Counted from the stretch's first letter, positions 47,046 to 57,919 are shown. The stretch is 64,000 nucleotides of DNA from Mycobacterium sp. E2733 (GCF_001667585.1 NZ_LZJZ01000032.1:81729-145728), one strand, 5' to 3'. Notes: a model not told the origin generated them from the sequence alone. Translations and numbers: made by a program.

Positions 47046-47675
47046 TTAACGGCGACCGCGACGCGCGGTGGCCTTCTTGGCGGGAGCCTTCTTTGCCGCG
47101 GCCTTCTTGGCCGGAGCCTTGGTCGCGGCCTTCTTGGCCGGTGCCTTCTTCGCCACGACCTTCTTCGCCGCGGTCTTCTTGGCGGGAGCCTTCTTCGCCG
47201 CGGCCTTCTTCGCCGGAGCCTTGGTCGCGGCCTTCTTCGCCGGAGCCTTGGTCGCCGCCTTCTTGGCCGCGGTCTTCTTGGCGGGAGCCTTCTTCGCCGC
47301 GGCCTTCTTGGCCGGAGCCTTCTTGGCCGCGGTCTTCTTGGCCGCGCCGCTTGCCACTACACCACGCTTCACTGCAGGTCCTTCCGACGGGAGACGCTGT
47401 GCGCCAGAGACAACCGCTTTGAATTGAGCACCAGGACGGAACGCCGGGACGGAGGTCGGCTTTACCTTCACCGTCTCGCCGGTACGCGGGTTGCGGGCCA
47501 CCCGGGCCGCGCGGCGCCGTTGCTCGAACACACCGAACCCGGTAATGGTGACGCTGTCCCCCTTGTGCACGGCACGCACAATGGTGTCGACAACGTTCTC
47601 GACGGCAGCGGTTGCTTGCCGACGGTCGGTGTTCAATTTTTGAGTGAGCACATCAATGAGCTCTGCCTTATTCAT
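47046..47675 (-). CDS. hupB: DNA-binding protein HU with Lys/Ala-rich tail
   Basis: Nucleoid-associated protein, 209 residues. The N-terminal 90 residues are the HU fold ([20 protein letters not shown], the DNA-binding arm [29 protein letters not shown]). The C-terminal half is a eukaryotic-H1-like tail of [15 protein letters not shown] repeats ending ATARRGRR, typical of mycobacterial HupB (Rv2986c). The tail is known to be modified and to bind DNA. About 200 bases upstream, up to leuD, hold its promoter and no gene. Confidence 0.97.
   Translation of the reverse strand: MNKAELIDVLTQKLNTDRRQATAAVENVVDTIVRAVHKGDSVTITGFGVFEQRRRAARVARNPRTGETVKVKPTSVPAFRPGAQFKAVVSGAQRLPSEGPAVKRGVVASGAAKKTAAKKAPAKKAAAKKAPAKKTAAKKAATKAPAKKAATKAPAKKAAAKKAPAKKTAAKKVVAKKAPAKKAATKAPAKKAAAKKAPAKKATARRGRR
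47068..47350 (-). repeat. hupB: internal degenerate repeats coding the HupB tail
   Basis: Fifteen- to thirty-base units reading GCCAAGAAGGCTCC-like sequence are repeated about ten times in tandem within hupB. Units such as [14 protein letters not shown] and AAKKTAAKK alternate. Such arrays change length by slippage among strains. Confidence 0.8.
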
Positions 47676-47877
47676 CCAATCCCTCCGACGCTAGTGGTCC
47701 TCGATTTGAACCGACTAGTGCACACGGTAAACCCTCACCCAGCAAATTTCCAAGAGCCACGCGCAATTTCAGTCGGAGGTTTCGCAATCCGGTTGCCGCC
47801 CTTGACCGGTGGCGGGACTTGGAAATCGGCCCGGTTTAGTTAGGTGAGCGAGAAGAAATTCCGGCGTTCTCGACCGT

Positions 47878-48480
47878 TCAGGAGGCGGGGAGAGTGCGCG
47901 GTTTCCACTGCGGATAGGCCGCCTCGTACGACTCGATTTTGTCGAGTTTCCGCAGCGTAAGGGCTATATCGTCGAGCCCTTCGAGCAGCCGCCAGGCGGT
48001 GTGGTCGTCAATCTTGAACGGCAACACCGTCGTTCCCGCGGTGATATTTCGATCTTGAAGATTGGCAGTGATTTCCAGCCCCGGACTCTGCTCGATCAGC
48101 TTCCAAAGTAGTTCCACGCCGTCCTGAGAAACTTCGGCCGCCAGCAGCCCGGCCTTGCCGGCGTTGCCCCGGAAGATGTCACCGAATCGAGACGAGATAA
48201 CCACCCGGAACCCGTAGTCCATGAGCGCCCACACCGCGTGCTCGCGCGACGAGCCGGTGCCGAAATCGGGGCCGGCGACCAGGACCGACCCACGGTCAAA
48301 GGGGCTGAGGTTGAGGACGAATGAGGGATCCGACCGCCAGCTGGCGAACAACCCGTCCTCGAAACCGGTTCGGGTGACCCGCTTCAAATACACCGCCGGA
48401 ATGATCTGATCGGTGTCGACATTGGACCGCCGCAACGGCACACCGATACCGGTGTGGGAGTGAAATGCTTCCATGCTCAT
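47878..48480 (-). CDS. leuD: 3-isopropylmalate dehydratase small subunit
   Basis: Swivel-domain subunit that with LeuC isomerises 2- to 3-isopropylmalate in leucine synthesis. The 200-residue protein carries [20 protein letters not shown] (about 13-32) and the substrate-recognition loop [16 protein letters not shown] (about 71-86). The ATG at 48480 and a second ATG two codons later are both possible. Eighteen bases downstream of leuC, so one transcript. Corresponds to Rv2987c. Confidence 0.97.
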   Translation of the reverse strand: MSMEAFHSHTGIGVPLRRSNVDTDQIIPAVYLKRVTRTGFEDGLFASWRSDPSFVLNLSPFDRGSVLVAGPDFGTGSSREHAVWALMDYGFRVVISSRFGDIFRGNAGKAGLLAAEVSQDGVELLWKLIEQSPGLEITANLQDRNITAGTTVLPFKIDDHTAWRLLEGLDDIALTLRKLDKIESYEAAYPQWKPRTLPAS

Positions 48481-48498
48481 CTCTTCTTCTCGATTAGG

Positions 48499-49926
48499 TC
48501 AGTTCAAATCGGCCGGGGCGGACAATGTGCCGCGAACCGCTGTCGCGGCGGCCACGGCCGGTGACACCAGATGCGTACGGCCGCCTTTCCCCTGGCGCCC
48601 TTCGAAGTTGCGGTTGGACGTCGCCGCGCACCGCTCCCCCGGTGCCAGCTGGTCCGGGTTCATCCCCAGGCACATCGAGCAACCCGCCTGTCGCCATTCG
48701 GCGCCCGCCGCGGTGAAAACCTCGCCGAGCCCTTCGGCTTCGGCCTGCGCGCGCACCCGCATCGAGCCGGGCACCACCAGCATCCGCACGCCGGACGCCA
48801 GCTTGCGGCCGCGCAGAACGTCGGCGACCACCCGCAAGTCTTCGATACGACCGTTGGTACAAGAGCCAACGAACACGGTGTCGACCGCGATTTCGCGCAT
48901 GGGAGTACCCGGCCGAAGGTCCATGTAAGCCAACGCTTTCTCGGCGGCCTGCCGCTCGGCGTCGCCGGTCATCAGCTCCGGGTCGGGCACGGCCGCGGCC
49001 AGCGGCACGCCCTGCCCGGGGTTGGTTCCCCACGTCACGAACGGGCTCAACGATGTTGCGTCGAGGTGGACCTCGGTGTCGAAGACGGCACCGGGGTCGG
49101 TGTGCAGATCCTGCCAATAGCGCATCGCCGCGTCCCATTGCGCCCCCTGCGGCGCGTGCGGCTTGTCACGCAGGAATTCAAAGGTGGTGGCGTCCGGAGC
49201 CACCATGCCCGCCCGGGCGCCGGCCTCGATGCTCATGTTGCAGATCGTCATCCGGCCCTCCATCGACAGCGATTCGATGGCGCTGCCGCGGTATTCGATG
49301 ACGTGCCCCTGCCCACCGCCGGTTCCGATCTTGGCGATCAACGCGAGAATGATGTCCTTGGCGGTCACACCGGCGGGCAACTCGCCATCGACATTGACGG
49401 CCATCGTCTTGAACGGCCGCAGCGGCAACGTCTGGGTGGCGAGCACATGCTCGACCTCCGAAGTGCCAATGCCCATAGCCAGCGCGCCGAATGCGCCGTG
49501 CGTCGACGTGTGACTATCACCACAGACGACCGTCATTCCCGGTTGGGTCAGACCCAATTGCGGCCCGACGACATGCACGATGCCCTGCTCGATATTGCCC
49601 ATCGGATAAAGGCGAATGCCGAATTCGGCGCAGTTGCGGCGCAAAGTCTCTACCTGGGTTCGCGAAACCGGATCGGCGATCGGCTTATCGATGTCGACCG
49701 TGGGCACGTTGTGGTCCTCGGTGGCCAGCGTCAGATCGGGCCGGCGCACCGGCCGGCCGGCCAGCCGCAGCCCGTCGAAGGCCTGGGGGCTGGTGACCTC
49801 ATGGACCAGATGCAGATCGATGTAGATCAGGTCGGGTGCCCCTCCTTGTTCGGGGTCGCCCCCTTTATCCACAACGTGGTCGTCCCAGACCTTTTCGGCC
49901 AGGGTGCGCGGCTTGCCGGATCCCAT
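48499..49926 (-). CDS. leuC: 3-isopropylmalate dehydratase large subunit
   Basis: Aconitase-family 4Fe-4S subunit of isopropylmalate isomerase, 475 residues. Features are [40 protein letters not shown], the first cluster Cys in [13 protein letters not shown] (about 350) and the last two in [14 protein letters not shown] (about 413). The ATG at 49926 ([19 protein letters not shown]) is the family start; the long open frame upstream overlaps the regulator and is not used. Transcribed away from the IclR gene through a shared control region. Corresponds to Rv2988c. Confidence 0.97.
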   Translation of the reverse strand: MGSGKPRTLAEKVWDDHVVDKGGDPEQGGAPDLIYIDLHLVHEVTSPQAFDGLRLAGRPVRRPDLTLATEDHNVPTVDIDKPIADPVSRTQVETLRRNCAEFGIRLYPMGNIEQGIVHVVGPQLGLTQPGMTVVCGDSHTSTHGAFGALAMGIGTSEVEHVLATQTLPLRPFKTMAVNVDGELPAGVTAKDIILALIAKIGTGGGQGHVIEYRGSAIESLSMEGRMTICNMSIEAGARAGMVAPDATTFEFLRDKPHAPQGAQWDAAMRYWQDLHTDPGAVFDTEVHLDATSLSPFVTWGTNPGQGVPLAAAVPDPELMTGDAERQAAEKALAYMDLRPGTPMREIAVDTVFVGSCTNGRIEDLRVVADVLRGRKLASGVRMLVVPGSMRVRAQAEAEGLGEVFTAAGAEWRQAGCSMCLGMNPDQLAPGERCAATSNRNFEGRQGKGGRTHLVSPAVAAATAVRGTLSAPADLN

Positions 49927-49983
49927 CTGAAAATTCGCCTCGATTCCCTCATCTGCGGCTCGCCGATCGACCATGGGCTGTGA

Positions 49984-50019
49984 TCTCAGAATGCGAGACG
50001 CTAGTATCTCGTTGTGAGA
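49984..50019. promoter_or_regulatory. paired inverted repeats, probable IclR-type operator of leuCD
   Basis: TCTCAGAATGCGAGA (49984-49998) and TCTCGTTGTGAGA (50007-50019) are two TCTC/GAGA inverted repeats in tandem, about 22 bases centre to centre. The second contains the GTG start codon of the IclR gene, which suits autoregulation together with control of leuCD. NdgR/LtbR-type IclR proteins are known to control leuCD in actinobacteria. Confidence 0.65.
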
Positions 50020-50715
50020 CAGCATAGCGGCATCGGCGTCCTCGACAAAGCCGTGGATGTTCTGCACACGATCGCCCAATCCCCGTGCGGATTGGCCGAA
50101 CTGTGCGAGCGAACCGGATTGCCCAGGGCCACCGCGTATCGGCTGGCCGCAGCGCTCGAGGTCCATCGACTGCTGGCCCGCGACGACGAAGGGCGTTGGG
50201 GACTCGGCCCGGCCGTCAACGAGCTCGCCGCCCACGTCAACGATCCGCTGCTGGCCGCCAGTGCGGGGGTGCTTCCGCTGTTGCGCGAGACCACCGGGGA
50301 AAGCGTGCAGCTGTACCGCCGCGAGGGCACCGAACGGGTCTGTGTGGCCGCCCTGGAACCGGCTGCGGGCCTTCGCGATACGGTCCCGGTCGGGGCGCGG
50401 TTGCCGATGACGGCGGGCTCGGGCGCCAAAGTGCTGCTGGCCCACAGCGACGCGGCGACGCAAAAAGCGGTGCTCCCGACGGCGAAATTCACCGAGCGCA
50501 CCCTGGCCGAAGTGCGGCGGCGCGGCTGGGCACAAAGCGTGGCCGAGCGCGAGCCCGGGGTGGCGAGCGTGTCAGTTCCCGTGCGCGACGGCCGCGGTGC
50601 CGTCATCGCCGCCATCTCGGTGTCGGGACCCGTCGACCGCATCGGTCGACGCCCCGGCGCGCGCTGGGCCGCCGATCTGCTGTCCGCGGCCGAAGCGCTC
50701 ACCCGCCGGCTCTGA
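50014..50715 (+). CDS. IclR-family transcriptional regulator (NdgR/LtbR-like)
   Basis: A 233-residue regulator. The winged helix is at residues 5-65: [20 protein letters not shown], then [20 protein letters not shown]. The IclR effector domain covers about 75-230 ([48 protein letters not shown]). It is divergent from leuCD, the arrangement of NdgR/LtbR regulators that sense amino-acid state. GTG start lying inside a probable operator. Corresponds to Rv2989. The effector cannot be read from the sequence. Confidence 0.92.
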   Translation: MRQHSGIGVLDKAVDVLHTIAQSPCGLAELCERTGLPRATAYRLAAALEVHRLLARDDEGRWGLGPAVNELAAHVNDPLLAASAGVLPLLRETTGESVQLYRREGTERVCVAALEPAAGLRDTVPVGARLPMTAGSGAKVLLAHSDAATQKAVLPTAKFTERTLAEVRRRGWAQSVAEREPGVASVSVPVRDGRGAVIAAISVSGPVDRIGRRPGARWAADLLSAAEALTRRL

Positions 50716-50772
50716 ACTCGCCGCGTGCACCAGCGCACACTCGACCACACGGGGCCTGAGAGACTGACCGCC

Positions 50773-51285
50773 ATGGGAACCAATCAGCGCGCGAGCATCG
50801 TCATGTCCGAGGACGAAATCGCCGACTTCGTCGTCAAGAGCCGCACCGGGACGCTGGCCACCATCGGCCCCGACGGCCAGCCGCATTTGACCGCAATGTG
50901 GTACGCCGTCGTGGACGGCGAAATCTGGCTGGAGACCAAGGCCAAGTCGCAGAAGGCGGTCAACCTCAAACGTGATCCGCGCGTCAGCTTCCTGATCGAG
51001 GACGGCGACACCTATGACACCTTGCGTGGTGTGTCCTTCGAAGGCGTCGCCGAGATCGTCGACGACCCCGACGTCGCACACCGGGTCGGGGTCAGCGTCT
51101 TCGAGCGCTACACCGGGCCCTACACCGACGAGATGAAGCCCTTCGTCGAGCAGATGATGAACAAACGGGTCTGCGTGCGCATCGTCGCCCAACGCGCACG
51201 GTCGTGGGATCACCGCAAACTCGGCCTGCCGGCCATGCCGGTGGGTGGATCCACGGCACCCGCCGTGCTTGGCACCGGCCACTAG
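50773..51285 (+). CDS. FMN/F420-dependent oxidoreductase-like split-barrel protein (FDOR-B type)
   Basis: A 170-residue split beta-barrel flavin/deazaflavin-binding protein of the PNPOx-like family. Family features are ADFVVKSRTGTLATIGPDGQ, PHLTAMWYAVVDGEIWLETK, KRDPRVSFLIEDGDTYDTLR and RVCVRIVAQRARSWDHRKL. Corresponds to Rv2991, placed in the F420H2-dependent FDOR-B group. ATG at 50773 chosen over upstream open frame because conservation starts there. The substrate is unknown. Confidence 0.85.
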   Translation: MGTNQRASIVMSEDEIADFVVKSRTGTLATIGPDGQPHLTAMWYAVVDGEIWLETKAKSQKAVNLKRDPRVSFLIEDGDTYDTLRGVSFEGVAEIVDDPDVAHRVGVSVFERYTGPYTDEMKPFVEQMMNKRVCVRIVAQRARSWDHRKLGLPAMPVGGSTAPAVLGTGH

Positions 51286-51292
51286 ATTTTTT
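51262..51292 (+). terminator. possible intrinsic terminator at the end of the FDOR gene
   Basis: GCCGTGC and GCACCGGC pair with one bulge around a short loop, followed after a few bases by TTTTTT (51287-51292). The stem overlaps the last codons of the gene. This is one of the few hairpin-plus-T-run sites in the window. Confidence 0.4.
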
Positions 51293-51293
51293 G

Positions 51294-51366
51294 TAGCCCC
51301 GATGGGATTCGAACCCACGCTACCGCCGTGAGAGGGCGGCGTCCTAGGCCGCTAGACGACGGGGCC
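51294..51366 (-). tRNA. tRNA-Glu (anticodon CTC)
   Basis: A 73-base cloverleaf on the minus strand. The acceptor stem GGCCCCG pairs with CGGGGCT (one G-U), the anticodon stem-loop is CCGCC-CTCTCAC-GGCGG giving CTC, and the T-arm has GTGGGTTCGAATCCCAT. Discriminator A; CCA is not encoded. It lies next to gltX, the glutamyl-tRNA synthetase gene. Confidence 0.96.
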
Positions 51367-51439
51367 GGACACGATCCGGAGAGTCAGCATAGCTCACACT
51401 CCAAAAGCCCACCTAATCGCTTGAGGTGGCGAGATTTTG

Positions 51440-51511
51440 CTGGGGTACCAGGACTCGAACCTAGAATGGCTGAACCAGAATCAGCTGTGTTGCCAATTAC
51501 ACCATACCCCA
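51440..51511 (-). tRNA. tRNA-Gln (anticodon CTG)
   Basis: A 72-base cloverleaf on the minus strand. The acceptor stem is TGGGGTA/TACCCCA, the anticodon stem-loop GCTGA-TTCTGGT-TCAGC giving CTG, and the T-arm includes TAGGTTCGAGTCCTG. Discriminator G; CCA is not encoded. In mycobacteria this tRNA is charged with glutamate by the adjacent GltX-type enzyme and then amidated by GatCAB. Confidence 0.96.
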
Positions 51512-51657
51512 TTGGCTGCCTAAAACCGCTGGTCAGCGGCATTCAGAGCCGTATCGCGCTGCTCGGAAGACCGCCGCTGCCAACCGTTGTCGGCCTTAGT
51601 GAGCCGCAGTGCAGACTACCAAAGACTCTCGGCACAATCCGCATGCGAGGTCTTCGC

Positions 51658-53115
51658 CTAGCCGGCGACCGTTTCGCGTGCGGCACGTAGCCGCTGCAAG
51701 CTGCGGTCACGGCCGAGCAGTTCCAGCGATTCGAACAACGGCGGGCTGACCGTCGTTCCCGTGGCGGCCACCCGGATGGGACCGAAGGCCTTGCGGGGTT
51801 TGATGCCCAGGCTCTCGATGAGCGCCGCTTTGAGGGCGGCCTCGATCTGCGGCGTGGTCCAGTCCGTCACACTGTCCAGCGCCGACAGCGCGGCGTCCAG
51901 CACCGCGGCCGCGTCCGGACCGAGCTCCTTGGCGGCGGCCCGGGGCTCGATGGCGTATTCGTCGTCGTTGAGGAACCGCAGCAGGTCCCACGCGTCGGCG
52001 AGCACGACGATGCGGGTCTGGACGAGGTCGGCGGCCGTGGCGAACGCCGCTTCGTCCAGTCCGAGGCGATGGCCGTGGACGTCGAAGTAATTGCGCAGCC
52101 GACCCGCGAAATCCGCCGGCTCGAGCATCCGGATGTGCTCGGCGTTGAGCGCATCGGCCTTCTTCTGATCGAACCGGGCCGGGTTGGAATTGACGTCGAC
52201 GACGTCGAACGCGGCGACCATTTCGTCGAGACTGAACAGGTCGTGGTCGTCGGCGATGGCCCAGCCGAGCAACGCGAGATAATTCAGCAACCCCTCGGGG
52301 ATGAAGCCCCGGTCGCGGTGGGCGAACAGGTTCGACTGCGGATCGCGTTTGGAGAGTTTCTTGGTCCCCTCCCCCAATACCGTTGGCAAGTGCGCGAATT
52401 GCGGGGTTCGCTCGGCGACACCGACCCGGATCAGCGACTGGTACAACGCGAGCTGGCGCGGGGTCGACGGCAATAGGTCCTCGCCGCGCAACACGTGGGT
52501 GATTTTCATCAGCGCGTCGTCGCACGGGTTGACCAAGGTGTACAACGGATCTCCGTTGGCGCGGGTCAACGCGAAGTCCGGCACGGTGCCCGCGGCGAAG
52601 GTGGTGGGTCCGCGCACGAGGTCGTCCCAGCCAAGGTCTTCGTCGGGCATCCGCAGCCGCACCACGGGCTTGCGGCCCTCCGCGAGGAATGCGGCGCGCT
52701 GGGCATCGGTCAGCTGCCGGTCGAAGTTGTCGTATCCCAGTTTGGGGTTGCGGCCGGCCGCGATGTGGCGGGCCTCAACCTCTTCCGGTGTCGAGAAGGC
52801 GTAGTAGGCCTCGCCCGCTTCCAGCAGCTTGTCCACCACGTCGCGGTAGATCTCCTTGCGCTGCGATTGTCGGTATGGGCCGTAGGGTCCGCCGACCTCG
52901 GGCCCCTCGTCCCAGTCGAGGCCCAGCCAGCGCAGCGCGTCGAGCAGCGCCAGATAGCTTTCCTCGCTGTCGCGTTCGGCGTCGGTGTCCTCGATGCGGA
53001 AGACGAAGGTGCCACCGGTGTGCCGGGCATAGGCCCAGTTGAACAGCGCGGTGCGGACCATGCCGACATGCGGGGTGCCCGTGGGCGACGGGCAGAAACG
53101 GACTCGTACTGTCAC
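51658..53115 (-). CDS. gltX: glutamyl-tRNA synthetase
   Basis: Class I aminoacyl-tRNA synthetase, 485 residues. The HIGH-like motif is [20 protein letters not shown] (residues 7-26), and the KMSKS-like motif is [17 protein letters not shown] (about 245). The absence of GlnRS in mycobacteria means it should be non-discriminating and charge both tRNAs encoded next to it. It overlaps the fumarylacetoacetase-family gene by 4 bases. Corresponds to Rv2992c. Confidence 0.97.
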   Translation of the reverse strand: MTVRVRFCPSPTGTPHVGMVRTALFNWAYARHTGGTFVFRIEDTDAERDSEESYLALLDALRWLGLDWDEGPEVGGPYGPYRQSQRKEIYRDVVDKLLEAGEAYYAFSTPEEVEARHIAAGRNPKLGYDNFDRQLTDAQRAAFLAEGRKPVVRLRMPDEDLGWDDLVRGPTTFAAGTVPDFALTRANGDPLYTLVNPCDDALMKITHVLRGEDLLPSTPRQLALYQSLIRVGVAERTPQFAHLPTVLGEGTKKLSKRDPQSNLFAHRDRGFIPEGLLNYLALLGWAIADDHDLFSLDEMVAAFDVVDVNSNPARFDQKKADALNAEHIRMLEPADFAGRLRNYFDVHGHRLGLDEAAFATAADLVQTRIVVLADAWDLLRFLNDDEYAIEPRAAAKELGPDAAAVLDAALSALDSVTDWTTPQIEAALKAALIESLGIKPRKAFGPIRVAATGTTVSPPLFESLELLGRDRSLQRLRAARETVAG

Positions 53116-53909
53116 GACTTTCCCTTACGGACCACGGGATTGGTGAGGGTGCCGATGCCCTCGATGGTGATCGACACGGTGTCGCCGTCCTCGATCGGAC
53201 CGACGCCGGCCGGCGTTCCGGTGAGGATGAGGTCGCCCGGGAGCAGGGTCATCACGGCCGAGATCCATTCGACGATGGCGCCGACGTCGTGGATCATCAG
53301 CGAGGTACGGCTGTGTTGCTTCACCTCGCCGTTGACCTCGGTTCGGATTTCGAGATCCGCCGGATCGACATCGGTGACGATCCACGGCCCCACCGGGCAG
53401 AAAGTGTCGTGCCCTTTCGCCCGCGTCCATTGGCCATCGGCCTTTTGTTGGTCGCGGGCCGATACGTCGTTTCCGATGGTGTAGCCGAGGATGCTGTCGG
53501 CGGCCTCGGCGGCCGAGACGTCCTTGCAGGGCCGGCCGACGACCGCGGCCAGCTCACCCTCGAAATGCACGGGTGATGCGTTGGCGGGCAACCGAATCGG
53601 CACGTTCGGGCCGACGATGGCCGTGTTCGGCTTGAGGAAGATGATGGGATCCGGCGCCGCGGGACCGGTGAGCTCGGTCATTTCCGCGATGTGATCGGTG
53701 TAGTTCTTGCCGATGCAGACCACCTTGCTGGCAAGTATCGGAGCCAGCAGCCGCACATCGGCCAGCGGCCATGATCGGCCGGTGAAGTTCGGCGTGCCGA
53801 AAGGATGCTCGGCGATCTCGCGGGCGATCATGGCGGCGGGATCGGCGAGTTCGCCCTCGATGCTGACGAAGGCGACACCGTCCGGGCTGGCGATTCGACC
53901 GAGGCGCAT
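53112..53909 (-). CDS. fumarylacetoacetate hydrolase family protein
   Basis: A 265-residue FAH-superfamily enzyme, a metal-dependent hydrolase, isomerase or decarboxylase of 2-oxo acids. Motifs are [29 protein letters not shown], the metal-ligand pair in [13 protein letters not shown] and [20 protein letters not shown], and [15 protein letters not shown]. The ATG at 53909 ([19 protein letters not shown]) fits the family start. Translationally coupled to gltX. Corresponds to Rv2993c; the substrate is not known (homologues include 2-hydroxyhepta-2,4-diene-1,7-dioate isomerase). Confidence 0.9.
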   Translation of the reverse strand: MRLGRIASPDGVAFVSIEGELADPAAMIAREIAEHPFGTPNFTGRSWPLADVRLLAPILASKVVCIGKNYTDHIAEMTELTGPAAPDPIIFLKPNTAIVGPNVPIRLPANASPVHFEGELAAVVGRPCKDVSAAEAADSILGYTIGNDVSARDQQKADGQWTRAKGHDTFCPVGPWIVTDVDPADLEIRTEVNGEVKQHSRTSLMIHDVGAIVEWISAVMTLLPGDLILTGTPAGVGPIEDGDTVSITIEGIGTLTNPVVRKGKS

Positions 53910-54012
53910 TTCGTTGAGCCTACTGATGGGCGCCTGCGCCGGGCATAGCCGGGCATCGCATCCGAAGCGACCGGTCTCACCAGCGGTTTCCGGGGGTGTG
54001 CAAGCATTGGGG

Positions 54013-55317
54013 ATGCAATCGGGGACCTCCGCCACGCGCGAGTTGGGCTCGGGCGGGCGCTGGTCCGTCATGGTCGTATCCCTCATGGCCACCGCCAGTT
54101 CCTTCCTCTTCATCAACGGCGTCGCGTTCCTGATTCCCTCGCTACAAACGGCGCGCGGAATCCCGCTCGACGAAGCCGGTCTGCTGTCCTCGATGCCGAG
54201 CTGGGGCATGGTGGTGACGCTGGTGCTGTGGGGTTACGTGCTGGACCGGGTCGGCGAGCGGATGGTGATGGCCGCGGGTTCGGCGCTCACAGCGGTGGCG
54301 GCCTATGCCGCCGCGTCGGCGCATTCGATGGTGTTGATCGCCGTCTACCTGTTCCTCGGCGGCATGGCCGCGGCCAGTTGCAATACCGCCGGCGGGCGGC
54401 TCGTGTCGGCGTGGTTCCCGCCGCACCAACGCGGCCTGGCCATGGGCCTTCGCCAAACCGCGCAGCCCCTCGGAATCGCCTTGGGAGCGCTGGTAATTCC
54501 CGAACTGGCCGAACACGGGCCGGCGGCGGGGCTCAGGTTCACGGCCTTGGCGTGCGCGTTCGGAGCGGCAGCCAGTGCGGTCGGCATCGTCGACCCGCCG
54601 CGCAAGCCCCGGGAGAAGGCCACCACCGCCGAACTCGCCAGCCCCTACCGAGGGTCGTTGGTGCTGTGGCGGATTCACACGGTCGCGGGCCTGATGATGG
54701 TTCCGCAGACGGTGACCGTCACGTTCATGCTGGTGTGGCTGATCAAGAATCTGCACTGGTCGGTCGCGGCCGCCGGCAGTCTGGTGACCCTCTCACAGCT
54801 GCTGGGCGCACTCGGCCGCGTCATGGTGGGCCGCTGGTCCGACCGCATCGGCTCGCGCATGCGACCGGTCCGCATCATCGCGGTCGCCGCCGCCGTCACC
54901 CTCTTCCTACTGGCCTGGGCCGATTTGTTGAATTCGAGTTGGCAGGCGCCCCTGATGGTCGCCATCTCCGTGATCGCCGTGCTGGACAACGGTTTGGAGG
55001 CCACGGCCATCACCGAATTCGCCGGGCCGTTCTGGAGCGGGCGCGCCCTGGGCATTCAGAACACCACCCAGCGGGTATTGGCGGCCGCCGCGCCGCCGCT
55101 CTTCGGTGCGTTGATCACCGCCGCGAAATACCCGAACGCGTGGATATTGTGCGGACTGTTTCCGGTGATCGCGGTGCCGTTGGTGCCGGCGCGGTTGCTC
55201 CCGCCCGGTTTGGAAACTACAGCGCGGCGGCAATCCGTTCGCCGACTTCGGTGGTGGCGCGGCGTTCGTTCCCACGCTGCGCCAAGTAGGCCTCGACAGC
55301 CCCATCCACCCGCCTAG
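54013..55317 (+). CDS. major facilitator superfamily transporter
   Basis: A 434-residue inner-membrane transporter with about 12 hydrophobic segments. The loop 2-3 motif is [20 protein letters not shown] and the loop 8-9 counterpart [16 protein letters not shown], the MFS signatures. The substrate is unknown. The ATG at 54013 starts before the first membrane helix; the upstream open frame is antisense to the FAH gene. The last 101 bases overlap the convergent leuB gene, so the Arg/Pro-rich tail after LLPPGLETT is encoded antisense to leuB. Corresponds to Rv2994. Confidence 0.88.
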   Translation: MQSGTSATRELGSGGRWSVMVVSLMATASSFLFINGVAFLIPSLQTARGIPLDEAGLLSSMPSWGMVVTLVLWGYVLDRVGERMVMAAGSALTAVAAYAAASAHSMVLIAVYLFLGGMAAASCNTAGGRLVSAWFPPHQRGLAMGLRQTAQPLGIALGALVIPELAEHGPAAGLRFTALACAFGAAASAVGIVDPPRKPREKATTAELASPYRGSLVLWRIHTVAGLMMVPQTVTVTFMLVWLIKNLHWSVAAAGSLVTLSQLLGALGRVMVGRWSDRIGSRMRPVRIIAVAAAVTLFLLAWADLLNSSWQAPLMVAISVIAVLDNGLEATAITEFAGPFWSGRALGIQNTTQRVLAAAAPPLFGALITAAKYPNAWILCGLFPVIAVPLVPARLLPPGLETTARRQSVRRLRWWRGVRSHAAPSRPRQPHPPA

Positions 55318-56227
55318 CCGCATCGTCCTCGCCGAGATGGGCGAGCAGCAACGCCACCGACATGATGGCCGCGGTCGGATCTGCGACGCCCTGACCGGCG
55401 ATGTCCGGCGCGCTGCCGTGCACCGGCTCGAACATCGACGGGTTCGTCCGGGTGGCGTCGATATTTCCGCTGGCGGCCAAGCCAATTCCGCCGCAGACCG
55501 CCGCCGCCAAGTCGGTGATGATGTCACCGAACAGGTTGTCGGTGACGATCACGTCGAAGCGACCGGGATCGGTGACCATGAAAATGGTGGCGGCGTCGAC
55601 GTGTTGGTAGGCGACCTCCACGTCGGGGTAGTCCTCCCCGACCTCGGCCACGATCCGTGACCAGAGTTTCCCGGCGAAGGTCAGCACGTTGGTCTTGTGC
55701 ACCAGCGTCAAGTGCTTACGGCGGCGCTGGGCACGTTCGAAGGCGTCGGCCACCACCCGGCGCACGCCGAAGGCGGTGTTCAGGCTCACCTCGGTGGCCA
55801 CCTCGTGGGGCGTTCCGGTGCGGATCGCGCCGCCGGTACCGGTGTAGGGACCCTCGGTCCCCTCGCGCACCACCACGAAATCGATGTGCGGATTTCCGGC
55901 GAGCGGGCTGGTCACACCGGGATAGAGCCGACCCGGCCGCAGGTTGACGTGGTGATCCAGCTCAAAACGCAGGCGCAGCAACAAACCCCGCTCCAGCACG
56001 CCGCTGGGCACCGACGGATCGCCGATGGCCCCGAGCAGAATGGCATCGTGCTGGCGCAGCTCGGCGAGCACCGATTCCGGCAGCAACTCGCCGCTGGCGT
56101 GAAAACGCCGGGCGCCCAGGTCGTAATCGGTCTTTTCGACGCCCGGCAACACCGCATCAAGGACTTTGAGGGCCTCGGCCGTCACTTCTGGCCCGATGCC
56201 GTCGCCGCCGATAACAGCCAGTTTCAC
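55217..56227 (-). CDS. leuB: 3-isopropylmalate dehydrogenase
   Basis: NAD-dependent oxidative decarboxylation giving 2-oxoisocaproate in leucine synthesis; 336 residues. It starts [20 protein letters not shown]. Substrate Arg residues lie in [20 protein letters not shown], the metal region is [20 protein letters not shown], and NAD binding is in [20 protein letters not shown]. It overlaps serA by 4 bases and the convergent MFS gene by 101 bases at its 3' end. Corresponds to Rv2995c. Confidence 0.97.
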   Translation of the reverse strand: MKLAVIGGDGIGPEVTAEALKVLDAVLPGVEKTDYDLGARRFHASGELLPESVLAELRQHDAILLGAIGDPSVPSGVLERGLLLRLRFELDHHVNLRPGRLYPGVTSPLAGNPHIDFVVVREGTEGPYTGTGGAIRTGTPHEVATEVSLNTAFGVRRVVADAFERAQRRRKHLTLVHKTNVLTFAGKLWSRIVAEVGEDYPDVEVAYQHVDAATIFMVTDPGRFDVIVTDNLFGDIITDLAAAVCGGIGLAASGNIDATRTNPSMFEPVHGSAPDIAGQGVADPTAAIMSVALLLAHLGEDDAARRVDGAVEAYLAQRGNERRATTEVGERIAAAL

Positions 56228-57810
56228 GACAGATCAACCACCTCAAGCTTGTTGGCGCCCACCGCCGCGCCGATCTCCGACCGCACCTCGCTCGGCACGT
56301 CCCGGTCCAGCCGCAGCAGGATCGTCGCACTCGGCCCCTCGGCGTCCTCGGACAGTTGCGCGGCTTGGATGTTCACGCCGGCCGAGCCGAGCAGGGTGCC
56401 GATCTTGCCCAGCGCCCCGGGCTGGTCGATGTAGTTGATCACCAGGTTGGTGCCCTGTGCCCGCAGATCGAAGTTGCGGCCGTTGATCTGAACGATCTTC
56501 TCCACCAGCTGCGGCCCGGACAGCGTGCCCGCGACGTTGACGGCCGTGCCGTCGTGCGCCACCGCGCGCACGTCGACGACGCTGCGGTGGTTCGGGCTCT
56601 CCGAGGCCTTGGCGAGCTCGGCGGTGACGCCGCGCTCTTCGGCCAGCGCCGGTGCGTTGACGAACGTGACCGGCCCCTCGACCACCGCCGAGAACAGTCC
56701 GCGCAGAGCCGAAAGCTTCAGCACCTCAACGTCTTCGGAGGCCAGCTCGCCGCGCACCTGCACCGACACCGTCACCGGCGGCCCGTCGGACAGTGAGGCG
56801 GCCAGCACCCCGAGCTTGCGCACCAGGTCCAGCCATGGCGCCACCTCTTCGTTGACCACGCCGCCGCCGACATTGACGGCGTCGGGGACGAATTCGCCTG
56901 CCAGCGCGAGCTTCACGCTTTCGGCGACGTCCGTGCCCGCCCGGTCCTGCGCCTCGGAGGTGGACGCACCCAGGTGCGGCGTGACCACCAACTGGGGCAG
57001 CTCGAACAGCGGGCTATCGGTGCACGGCTCCTTGGCGAAGACGTCGATACCGGCCGCGCGGACGTGTCCGCTGCTCACCGCCTCGGCCAGTGCGGCCTCG
57101 TCCACCAGGCCGCCGCGGGCGGCGTTGACGATGATGACACCGGGCTTGGTCTTCGCCAGCGCTTCCTTGCCGATCAGGCCCGCCGTCTCGGGCGTCTTCG
57201 GCAGGTGCACCGAGATGAAGTCGGCGCGACCGAGCAGATCGTCGAGCGGCAGCAGTTCGATGCCCAGCTGCGCGGCCCGGGCCGGCGAGACGTACGGGTC
57301 GTAGGCGATGAGGTGGGTGCCGAAAGCGGTCAACCGCTGGGCCACCAACTGCCCGATCCGGCCCAGCCCCACCACACCGACCGTTTTGCCGAAAATCTCG
57401 GTGCCGTTGAACGACGACCGCTTCCAGGCGTGCTCGCGCAGCGAGGCGTCGGCGGCCGGGATCTGCCGGGCGGCGGACAAGAGCAGCGCCAACGCGTGCT
57501 CGGCGGCGCTGTGGATATTGGAGGTCGGGGCGTTTACCACCAGCACGCCGCGCTCGGTCGCGGCGGCCACGTCGACGTTGTCCAGCCCGACCCCGGCGCG
57601 GGCAACGATCTTCAGCTTGGGCGCGGCGGCCAGCACCTCGGCATCGACGGTGGTGGCCGAGCGGACCAGCAGCGCGTCGGCCTCGCCCACCGCGGCCAGC
57701 AGCTTCTCCCGGTCCGGTCCGTCTACCCAGCGCACCTCGACCTGGTCTCCCAGGGCCGCGACGGTCGATTGGGCGAGTTTGTCGGCGATCAATACAACAG
57801 GCAGATTCAC
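56224..57810 (-). CDS. serA: D-3-phosphoglycerate dehydrogenase
   Basis: First committed step of serine synthesis, 528 residues. The NAD-binding motif is [17 protein letters not shown] (about 147), the catalytic Arg lies in [14 protein letters not shown], and Glu/His in [14 protein letters not shown]. The long C-terminus holds the ASB domain and an ACT domain ([20 protein letters not shown]), the type I layout of mycobacteria, which allows serine feedback inhibition. Upstream of and overlapping leuB. Corresponds to serA1, Rv2996c. Confidence 0.97.
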   Translation of the reverse strand: MNLPVVLIADKLAQSTVAALGDQVEVRWVDGPDREKLLAAVGEADALLVRSATTVDAEVLAAAPKLKIVARAGVGLDNVDVAAATERGVLVVNAPTSNIHSAAEHALALLLSAARQIPAADASLREHAWKRSSFNGTEIFGKTVGVVGLGRIGQLVAQRLTAFGTHLIAYDPYVSPARAAQLGIELLPLDDLLGRADFISVHLPKTPETAGLIGKEALAKTKPGVIIVNAARGGLVDEAALAEAVSSGHVRAAGIDVFAKEPCTDSPLFELPQLVVTPHLGASTSEAQDRAGTDVAESVKLALAGEFVPDAVNVGGGVVNEEVAPWLDLVRKLGVLAASLSDGPPVTVSVQVRGELASEDVEVLKLSALRGLFSAVVEGPVTFVNAPALAEERGVTAELAKASESPNHRSVVDVRAVAHDGTAVNVAGTLSGPQLVEKIVQINGRNFDLRAQGTNLVINYIDQPGALGKIGTLLGSAGVNIQAAQLSEDAEGPSATILLRLDRDVPSEVRSEIGAAVGANKLEVVDLS

Positions 57811-57919
57811 CCGGCCAGCCTATCGGCTGCCTTTGGCGGGCATTGACGGGCTCACCACTGCCGTAACCTGCGCCGACGCCCGCTTGGGGAGCGGGCCATC
57901 GCGGTCCTACGATGCGCTC

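Noticed and set aside
47068..47427. Plus-strand frame reading Ala/Phe/Leu-Ala-Gly repeats like a membrane protein
   Set aside because: It is the exact antisense of the Lys/Ala tail of hupB; the hydrophobic look is a consequence of complementing Lys codons.
49927..50535. 200-codon N-terminal extension of leuC
   Set aside because: It overlaps the IclR gene on the other strand and the operator repeats; leuC family similarity starts at the ATG at 49926.
51512..51657. Possible small gene or extra tRNA between tRNA-Gln and gltX
   Set aside because: No cloverleaf, no frame with a ribosome-binding site, and no hairpin of note; it is probably the leader and promoter region of the tRNA genes.
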